From the NCBI RefSeq assembly GCF_003254275.1, contig NZ_QKZK01000010.1, positions 1-64,000 on the forward strand: a stretch of 64,000 nt of DNA. Reading direction: 5' to 3'. This document shows, piece after piece, positions 39,603-46,334 of the stretch. The notes beneath the pieces are model-generated. The model searched no databases. It was not told the DNA's origin and saw only the letters and a list, made by a program, of their open reading frames with translations. The stretch comes from Breznakibacter xylanolyticus (lineage in GTDB: Bacteria; Bacteroidota; Bacteroidia; Bacteroidales; Marinilabiliaceae). The translations under genes and the position numbers were made by a program. The number at the start of each line of letters is the position of its first letter. The first letter of the stretch is position 1.

Positions 39603-41714
39603 ATGGGAAATATTCAATTGTTGTTCAAAAAGAAGTCCTTGCTGCTGTTGGTGGCTTTGTCTTCAACGTTGCCGATTGTTGCGCAAACAAAAGGCAAAGT
39701 GAATCAGCAGATGGATGTGCAAACATCTTCAAAATATGTTTTTAAGGGAGCCGGAAATCCTTATCTTCCTTTGTGGGAGCATTTGCCCGATGGCGAACCC
39801 CGCGTGTTCGAAGACCCGGATAATCCGGGGAAATATCGTGCTTACATCATTGGTTCGCACGACTTGCGTTATACCAGTTATTGCGGTCCCGACATCCGGA
39901 TGTGGTCGGCGCCGGTTGAGAATTTGAGTGAGTGGCGCGACGAAGGCCCCATCTTTACTTACAACATCGAGGGTCAGTGGGATGTGATGTATGCACCCGA
40001 TTTGGTGGAAGTGAAACGTAAAGACGGAACCAAAGATTATTACCTGTTCCCTCACAGTCGTGGTCGTCATCGCGAAGCCATGGTGTGCAAAGGATCTCGT
40101 CCCGATGGTCCATTCACGCCCATCAACCTCAATGAGGATGGAACCCGCACCGTTCCCGGGAGTATTTTGGGTTTCGACCCGGCCGTATATGTTGAATACG
40201 TGACCGATCCCAGTGATCCTGATTTTGAAATCGGTTTCCGGGCTTATGGCTTTTGGGGATTTCAGCGTTCCATGGCTGCGCAGTTGGATCAGAATACCAT
40301 GTATTCCCTGCGCCCCGGCACCGAAGTGGTGAACTACTTGCTTCCTGCCAGCGCTCGATACGGGGTTATCAAAGACCCTCAGGGAACGGTATATCCCAAT
40401 GTGTATCCCGATCAGGATTTGGGCACGTTCAACTTCTTTGAAGCTTCGTCTATTCGCAAGGTGGGTAATAAGTACATCACGGTTTTTAGTGGCTATTCCG
40501 GTCCCGAATATGGGGTGGGGAGTTCCAACTCGACTTTGCGGTATGCCGTTGCTGACTCGCCTTTGGGCCCCTGGAAAAGTGGCGGCGTATTGGTCGATTC
40601 GCGTGGTCCGGTGTTGAATCAGGACGGTTCCAAAATTGTGACGGCCAATGGTGGTCACAATACTCACGGTAGCATTGAGCAAATAAATGATCAATGGTAT
40701 GTGTTCTATCACCGTCCGCCACGCAACTTCGGGTATGCCCGTCAGGCGGTGGTGGAACCCATCACGATTCAGTGGGATGAAAAACCCGTTGCCCAAGGCG
40801 GGACAGCTGTTATCCGTGGTTTCGATCCTTATGCAAACGATCAGGTTTGGCAGTTGAAGGACAGTCAGGGAGTGGAATACAAAGGTGCCCAAGTGACTTC
40901 CGAAGGTTTCCATCTGTATGGTCTTGATCCCTATCAGTATTATTCGGCCGGATATGCCTGTTATCTTTCGGATGTGAGCATTCAACAGGATTCATGGGAT
41001 GTTTGGGATAACCACATGCCCATCACCAATATGAAGAATGGACACATCGTTGGATTTAAGCACTTTGGCTTTGCCGGACTTGACAACGACACCAAAGGTC
41101 TGAAAGCGTTTGAGGGTGCCCAAAAAGGGAATGAAACAGCTTTCAACCTGTTTATTGCACCCAAAACAACCAAGAGCTTTAAAGTGAATGTTTGGCTCGA
41201 TGGGCCTTGGGATAATGCCGTTTGGAATGGAACGAAAATTGGCGAAATTGTGGTGTCGGCCAATTCAAAACAAGAGGTTACGAAATTCACCATCGATGTG
41301 GCCAAATATGTGGAAGGATTGGATCGAAAACACGCCATTTATCTGGTTGCCGAAGGTGCCGAGCAGGATGCACTTTGCGATTTCATGGGGCTGGGTTTCA
41401 GTTCTGCCACGAAACCCATTCAGCGTCCGGTTGTTCCTGTGGTAAGCATTTCTGTCAACGGCAAAGCCATTGAGTTGCCTGCTACCCCTGTACGTTCAAC
41501 GAACGAAAATGGCATTACAGGCTACAATTTGTATGAAACCACCGTAAAGCTTCCTGCCGGAACCTCTAAAAAACCGGTTGTGAGAGCTTCGGCCAGCAAC
41601 AAAGCCGTGAAGATGGTCATCACCCAGGCCGAATCGACCACCGGAACCGCTCAGGTAAAATGCGACTTCAACGGTGTGGTGAAAACCTACAACGTGGTGT
41701 TTGCTGCTGAGTAA
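39603..41714 (+). CDS. GH43-like five-bladed propeller protein with C-terminal beta domains
   Basis: This 703-residue protein has a signal peptide ending IVAQT. The propeller (about 40-410) contains NPYLPLWEHLPDGEPRVF, a pattern of an atypical GH43-related group. Further blades contain VMYAPDLVEV, LGFDPAVYVEY, FFEASSIRKV and NGGHNTHGSI. Here the usual base-Asp motif (DP) is replaced by DGEPRVFEDP, so the base is not obvious, while Asp in GFDPAVYV and Glu in FFEASSI match the other two acids. A CBM6-like sandwich (about 450-600) and a short cap follow. Substrate is unknown; arabinosyl or galactosyl side chains are possible. A hairpin with a T-run follows the gene. Confidence 0.78.
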   Translation: MGNIQLLFKKKSLLLLVALSSTLPIVAQTKGKVNQQMDVQTSSKYVFKGAGNPYLPLWEHLPDGEPRVFEDPDNPGKYRAYIIGSHDLRYTSYCGPDIRMWSAPVENLSEWRDEGPIFTYNIEGQWDVMYAPDLVEVKRKDGTKDYYLFPHSRGRHREAMVCKGSRPDGPFTPINLNEDGTRTVPGSILGFDPAVYVEYVTDPSDPDFEIGFRAYGFWGFQRSMAAQLDQNTMYSLRPGTEVVNYLLPASARYGVIKDPQGTVYPNVYPDQDLGTFNFFEASSIRKVGNKYITVFSGYSGPEYGVGSSNSTLRYAVADSPLGPWKSGGVLVDSRGPVLNQDGSKIVTANGGHNTHGSIEQINDQWYVFYHRPPRNFGYARQAVVEPITIQWDEKPVAQGGTAVIRGFDPYANDQVWQLKDSQGVEYKGAQVTSEGFHLYGLDPYQYYSAGYACYLSDVSIQQDSWDVWDNHMPITNMKNGHIVGFKHFGFAGLDNDTKGLKAFEGAQKGNETAFNLFIAPKTTKSFKVNVWLDGPWDNAVWNGTKIGEIVVSANSKQEVTKFTIDVAKYVEGLDRKHAIYLVAEGAEQDALCDFMGLGFSSATKPIQRPVVPVVSISVNGKAIELPATPVRSTNENGITGYNLYETTVKLPAGTSKKPVVRASASNKAVKMVITQAESTTGTAQVKCDFNGVVKTYNVVFAAE

Positions 41715-41735
41715 TGACTGAAACTCGGTGCCCGC

Positions 41736-41807
41736 TCTGTGTTCCTCTGTGTAATAATTATTTAGAGGAACACACCGATGCTCCGGAGATTTACAGAGTT
41801 TTTTTGG
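41736..41807 (+). terminator. Large hairpin with T-run after the GH43-like gene
   Basis: TGTGTTCCTCT (41739-41749) pairs with AGAGGAACACA (41765-41775). An outer CTCTG/CAGAG pair closes at 41795-41799, followed by seven or eight T residues. The CTCTGTG words resemble other palindromic word repeats of the window. Confidence 0.6.
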
Positions 41808-41879
41808 CTCTATGTCGAATTCTGTGGGTAAACGAAATATGAAAACACGAAATCAAACAAGGTAACTAAGCCGCCTTCG

Positions 41880-41974
41880 GAAACGAGCCCTGTCTAACAC
41901 TTCGATACACAGGAGTTGATTATTGGCGAGTTCCATCTGACCAATTGAAAACAAATTATATACAGATGAAAATG
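41880..41974 (+). repeat. Orphan copy of the GH5-GH43 leader with start codon
   Basis: The block contains ATACACAGG, TATTGGCGAGTTCCAT, TTGAAAA and ACAAATTATA in the order seen before the gene at 34328. The ATG at 41966 opens only a few codons before a stop, because a different non-coding element follows. It looks like the 5' end of a lost or displaced gene copy. Confidence 0.72.
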
Positions 41975-42275
41975 GCGTTAAAAAAATCATAGGCCTGAGC
42001 GTTAAAAAAGATGCGCTGTTTGAGCTTGCGAGTTCGCAGATTTTAGCGAGGGCCTATGAATTTTAGCCATTTTACGTCAGCGGCGGCCTTTTTTAGCAAA
42101 GCTGATTTTTGTAACGTTCGGCATTGGCAAACCAGTTTGCACACTGCTCTCACTTGATGCAAAAATTGCTTACTTTTTGGGGCTGTAGCCAATTCAGCGG
42201 AGCACAGCGACGCTTAATCATGAGGGCAAATGAAAACAAAACCTTTCCGAATAAAAAGTAAGAGCCCGCCCGGCT
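41972..42275. repeat. Structured non-coding element of about 300 bp, probably a dispersed repeat
   Basis: There is no open frame. CATAGGCC (41988-41995) inverts to GGCCTATG (42051-42058), and CTTACTTTTT (42169-42178) inverts to AAAAAGTAAG (42253-42262). GCGTTAAAAAA occurs twice near the left end, and GGCCTTTTTTAGC mirrors it loosely. The left edge coincides with the break of the orphan leader. It may be a MITE-like or structured RNA element; its family is not identified from memory. Confidence 0.6.
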
Positions 42276-42390
42276 AGAGGGAACGAAATGTTGGGTTGTC
42301 TGAATGTATACTTATGATTACCACGCAAATCAGAATAGAGCCGTTATTTTTGATAAAAACTCATTCATCGAATTTTAATAAATCATCACT
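42276..42390 (+). promoter_or_regulatory. Possible promoter region of the GH43-GH97 pair
   Basis: A TATTTTTG box fitting TAnnTTTG lies at 42345-42352, 39 bases before the start codon. A single TGTCTGA at 42297 is not accompanied by a second half-site at 21 bp or correctly spaced to the box, so it is not counted as a copy of the conserved module. Confidence 0.4.
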
Positions 42391-43959
42391 ATGAACCGAA
42401 TAACTTCAATTTTAATTCTGATGCTTTGCCTGGCGGTTAACCTCCAGGTGCAAGCGCAGAGCAAAGCCCAAAATCCAATGATCTGGGCCGATGTGCCCGA
42501 TATGTCAATGGTTCGCGTGGGCGATACCTTCTACATGGCCAGTACCACCATGCACATGGCGCCCGGTGTGCCCATCATGAAATCGACCGATTTGGTCAAC
42601 TGGAAACTCGTGAGTTATGCTTACAACACATTGGTGGATAACGACCCCATGAACCTCAATGACGGGAAAAATGCTTATGGCAGTGGCTCGTGGGCACCTT
42701 GTTTGCGTTATCATAACGGAGTGTTTTATGTGTCAACGTTTTCGGCCACTTCGGGTAAAACCCATTTTTTTACCACCCGTGATCCGGAAAACGAACCCTG
42801 GAAAGAAGTCTCCTTCTCGCCGGCGTTGCACGACCACTCGTTTTTTTTCGACGAAGATGGGAAAATTTACATCATTTGGGGTGGCGGTACATTATCCATG
42901 GCTGAGCTCAAAGACGATTTTTCAGGCCTGAAAGAGGGCACCGAACGCGTCATCATTGAGAATGCCAGTGCTCCTGCCGGTAGCAACATCATGTTGAAAG
43001 CCGAGGGGACTCAGCTATTCAAGCATCAGGGGAAGTATTACATTTTCAACATCACCTGGCCTCACAATAGCATGAGAACCGTTGTGGTGCATCGTGCCGA
43101 TCAGATTGGCGGACCTTATGAGGGTAAATTGTTGCTTCAGGATAAAGGGGTGGCGCAAGGCAGCATCATCGACATGCCCGATGGCCGTTGGTTTGCTTAT
43201 TTGTTTCGCGATTTTGGCGCCGTGGGGCGTATTCCCTACCTCGTGCCCATGACTTGGGACAATGGTTGGCCTGTGTTGGGTGTTGACGGGAAAGTGCCCG
43301 ATGAACTCGATTTACCCGTCTCCACGGGGTTGATGCCTGGGTTGGTTCATTCCGATGAATTTAATCGTGCCAAGGACGAAGCTGCCCTGCCGCTGGTGTG
43401 GCAGTGGAACCACAATCCCGACAATGCCCTGTGGTCGGTGACCCGTCGCAAAGGCTATTTGCGATTGACCACCGGTCGTCTCGATAACGATTTTCTCACA
43501 GCTCGCAACACCCTTACTCAACGTACTATGGGGCCTGTTTGTGCCGGTGAAATCGCTTTGGAAGTGGCAAAAATGAAAGAGGGCGATTTTGCCGGATTGG
43601 CGCTCTTGCAACAAAAATATGGTCAGGTGGGGGTGAAAGTCGAAAACGGCAAGCGTTACGTGGTGATGGTCTCTTCGCAATCCGGCGAGGTGCGTGAGGT
43701 GGCTCGGGTTGCCCTGAATCAAAAACGTGTTTTCTTCAAGGCCGAATGCGATTTTCGCGATCGTGCCGATGTGGCTCGCTTCTTTTATAGTTTAGATGGC
43801 AATAACTGGCAAACCATTGGTGAACCTTTGAAGATGGTTTACACTTTGCCTCATTTTATGGGATATCGTTTTGGATTGTTTAATTATGCCACTAAAGCGG
43901 TGGGTGGTTATGCCGATTTCGATTATTTTCGAATCAATAATTCATTGTCTAAATATTAA
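42391..43959 (+). CDS. GH43 beta-xylosidase/arabinofuranosidase with concanavalin-like C-domain
   Basis: This 522-residue protein has a signal peptide ending QVQAQS. The propeller starts with IWADVPDMSMVRVGDTFYM (base Asp37), where PDM replaces the common PDP. HDHSFFFDEDGKIYIIW holds the second Asp and LKAEGTQLFKH the acid Glu. A C-terminal concanavalin-like domain (about 325-520) includes WQWNHNPDNALWSV. It is closely related to the GH43 part of the GH5-GH43 fusion (shared ASTTMH/STTTMHHFPG and NHNPD motifs). It is followed 8 bases later by GH97, so the two are co-transcribed. Confidence 0.9.
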   Translation: MNRITSILILMLCLAVNLQVQAQSKAQNPMIWADVPDMSMVRVGDTFYMASTTMHMAPGVPIMKSTDLVNWKLVSYAYNTLVDNDPMNLNDGKNAYGSGSWAPCLRYHNGVFYVSTFSATSGKTHFFTTRDPENEPWKEVSFSPALHDHSFFFDEDGKIYIIWGGGTLSMAELKDDFSGLKEGTERVIIENASAPAGSNIMLKAEGTQLFKHQGKYYIFNITWPHNSMRTVVVHRADQIGGPYEGKLLLQDKGVAQGSIIDMPDGRWFAYLFRDFGAVGRIPYLVPMTWDNGWPVLGVDGKVPDELDLPVSTGLMPGLVHSDEFNRAKDEAALPLVWQWNHNPDNALWSVTRRKGYLRLTTGRLDNDFLTARNTLTQRTMGPVCAGEIALEVAKMKEGDFAGLALLQQKYGQVGVKVENGKRYVVMVSSQSGEVREVARVALNQKRVFFKAECDFRDRADVARFFYSLDGNNWQTIGEPLKMVYTLPHFMGYRFGLFNYATKAVGGYADFDYFRINNSLSKY

Positions 43960-43967
43960 TTGTTGTT

Positions 43968-45923
43968 ATGGTTAGATCTGTGCTTTTGATTTTGTTTGTC
44001 TTTTGTGTTAATTTAAATTATACGGTCGCACAACTCAATCATGTTTTTAGTCCTGATGGGAAATTAGTCGTTAATGTTTCTATTAATGGTGGAATTCCCA
44101 ATTATAGTGTCAGTTATAGTGATTGTGTCTTTTTAAAAGAATCTCCGCTTGGGTTAGTAACAAATGTAGACGATTTGACACAGTCATTAACGCTGTCTCA
44201 AGATAATGTTTTACGTAAGATAGAGGAGTCTTATCAGTTGCCAAATATCAAAAAGAGTAGTGTCAATTACATTGCCAATGAATGTGTTTGGACTTTTTTA
44301 AAAGATGAAAAACCCGCCTTCGATGTCATCTTTCGCGTGAGCAATCACGATGTGGCCTTTCGCTACAAAGTGTATCCCCGGGGTGAACGCCTCAGTTGCA
44401 TGGTCAATTCTGAGTCAACCGGGTTTGTGTTGCCTCAGGGAACCACCACATTTCTGTGTCCGCAGAGCAAGCCCATGGTTGGGTTTGCGCGCACCATGCC
44501 GAGTTACGAAACCTCGTACGAGGTGGATGCTCCCATGGGAACCAACGGGCGCGATAACAATGGATTCACCTTTCCATGTCTTTTTAAAGTGAACAATGAC
44601 GGGTGGGTGCTGATCTCCGAAACCGGTGTCGACAGTCATTACTGTGGCAGTCGTTTGATGGGGCACGCCAATGGCCTATACACCATCGGTTACCCGATGG
44701 GTGGCGAGAACAATGGTAATGGTACCGCAGCTCCCGGCCTGGCGTTGCCTGGTTACACCCCCTGGCGCACCATCACCTTGGGAACCAATTTGGCTCCAAT
44801 TGTTGAGTCTACTGTGGCTTTTGATGTGGTGAAGCCGCTTTACGAGGCCTCGCAAAAATACGAATACACCAAAGGTTCATGGAGCTGGATCATGAAAATG
44901 GATGGCGCTACCGTGTACAATGTGCAAAAGGAATACATCGACTTTAGTGCTGCCATGGGCTATCAAACGGTGTTGGTGGATGCCCTTTGGGATACCCAAA
45001 TTGGCTATGACAAAATTGAGGAACTGGCCAAATATGGGGCTAGCAAAGGGGTGTCGCTTTATTTGTGGTACAATTCCAACGGATACTGGAATGATGCCCC
45101 TCAGGGTCCTCGCGGTATCATGGACAACACCATTGCCCGCCGAAAAGAGATGGCCTGGATGAAACGCATTGGCGTAAAGGGCATCAAGGTCGATTTCTTT
45201 GGAGGCGACAAGCAGGTGAGCATGAAACTCTACGAGGATATCCTGGCCGATGCCAATGACTATGGCATTATGGTGATTTTTCATGGTTGCACTTTACCGC
45301 GCGGATGGGAGCGCATGTATCCTAACTATGCCTCCAGCGAAGCGGTGCTGGCCAGCGAAAACCTCCATTTTGGTCAGGGTAGCTGCGATCACGAGGCCTT
45401 CAATGGCACCATTCATCCATTTATTCGCAACACGGTGGGTAGCATGGATTTTGGGGGGAGCGCTCTCAATCAGTTTTACAATGCCCACAACACCCCCGGG
45501 AAAGGCACCAAACGCATGACTTCCGATGTGTATGCCCTGGCCACCGCCATATTGTTTCAGAGCGGGGTGCAACACTTTGCTTTGGCGCCCAATAACCTCT
45601 CCGATGCGCCTGCCTGGGCCATCGATTTCATGAAGTCTGTGCCATCGACATGGGACGAAGTTCGTTACATTGATGGCTATCCCGGTAAATATGTGGTGTT
45701 GGCACGTCGCAAGGGCAATCAGTGGTATGTGGCCGGCATCAATGCGCAAAAAGAGCCGGTGACGCTGACCCTTAAATTGCCCATGTTGCAAGCCGGGACT
45801 ACGCTTTCTTCATACGTGGATGATGCTAAACTCAATGGTTCAAAAGGAACGATTCGTGTGGGCAAAGCCAATGATGTTAAAGTGGTGATCCCTCGCAATG
45901 GTGTGGTGGTGTTGGTGAATTAA
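43968..45923 (+). CDS. GH97 of the retaining alpha-galactosidase type
   Basis: This 651-residue protein has a signal peptide ending YTVAQ. An N-terminal beta-sandwich (about 25-285) precedes the barrel (about 290-560) and a C-terminal beta domain. Asp409 in GIKVDFFGGD sits where retaining GH97 enzymes carry their nucleophile, and Glu464 in AVLASENLHF lies 55 residues on, as does the acid/base of the characterised retaining alpha-galactosidase. This argues against an inverting SusB-like alpha-glucosidase. It probably removes alpha-galactose from xylan side chains. The first 330 bases are AT-richer than the rest of the gene. Confidence 0.88.
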   Translation: MVRSVLLILFVFCVNLNYTVAQLNHVFSPDGKLVVNVSINGGIPNYSVSYSDCVFLKESPLGLVTNVDDLTQSLTLSQDNVLRKIEESYQLPNIKKSSVNYIANECVWTFLKDEKPAFDVIFRVSNHDVAFRYKVYPRGERLSCMVNSESTGFVLPQGTTTFLCPQSKPMVGFARTMPSYETSYEVDAPMGTNGRDNNGFTFPCLFKVNNDGWVLISETGVDSHYCGSRLMGHANGLYTIGYPMGGENNGNGTAAPGLALPGYTPWRTITLGTNLAPIVESTVAFDVVKPLYEASQKYEYTKGSWSWIMKMDGATVYNVQKEYIDFSAAMGYQTVLVDALWDTQIGYDKIEELAKYGASKGVSLYLWYNSNGYWNDAPQGPRGIMDNTIARRKEMAWMKRIGVKGIKVDFFGGDKQVSMKLYEDILADANDYGIMVIFHGCTLPRGWERMYPNYASSEAVLASENLHFGQGSCDHEAFNGTIHPFIRNTVGSMDFGGSALNQFYNAHNTPGKGTKRMTSDVYALATAILFQSGVQHFALAPNNLSDAPAWAIDFMKSVPSTWDEVRYIDGYPGKYVVLARRKGNQWYVAGINAQKEPVTLTLKLPMLQAGTTLSSYVDDAKLNGSKGTIRVGKANDVKVVIPRNGVVVLVN

Positions 45924-45948
45924 GTGTATTTTTGTGGTGAGACAAATT

Positions 45949-46164
45949 AAGAACTGACACTGAGATGCGGTGAGGTAAGATGAGGTACCGTGAGAAAATA
46001 ACCTCAGTGGTTCTCAGCGTCTCCTCATCTTCCTCAGTGTAACCTCCTAAGAACTGACACTGAGTTGCAGTGAGGGTAGATGAGTGGCGGTGAGAAGAAA
46101 ATCTCAGCGCACCTCAGCGTGGCCTCATCTTCCTCAGTGTAACCTCTTAGGATCTTACACTGAG
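45949..46164. repeat. Tandem 100-bp palindromic units
   Basis: Units 45949-46048 and 46049-46148 are both exactly 100 bp and are followed by a 16-bp partial third. Each begins AAGAACTGACACTGAG and folds on itself: ACACTGAG with CTCAGTGT, and GATGAG with CTCATC. There is no coding frame. The elements lie just downstream of GH97 and before its terminator. Confidence 0.8.
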
Positions 46165-46179
46165 TTTATTTATTAAGAG

Positions 46180-46240
46180 AAAAGAGATTGAGCTGATGAT
46201 TAGCGTGTGTCTAATCTTTCTGCTCAATCTCTTTTTTGTT
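46180..46240 (+). terminator. Rho-independent terminator after GH97
   Basis: A 14-bp stem, AAAAGAGATTGAGC (46180-46193) with GCTCAATCTCTTTT (46222-46235), has a loop of 28 bases that itself contains a small GATTAG/CTAATC hairpin. A T-run follows. Confidence 0.82.
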
Positions 46241-46334
46241 TATATTCGACAAATTGTTTGTGGGATGTTGCTGATTGTCAGATGTGTTTAGTAAGGTGAT
46301 GATTGATGTATTTGTCTTATATAATTGTGTGAAA

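Noticed and set aside
39729-40985. Minus-strand open frame of 418 codons.
   Set aside because: It is antisense to the GH43-like gene and has the composition of a frame shadow; no domain is recognisable.
42297-42352. TGTCTGA plus TATTTTTG upstream of the second GH43.
   Set aside because: The half-site has no partner and its spacing to the box does not fit the module; the box alone is kept as a weak promoter candidate.
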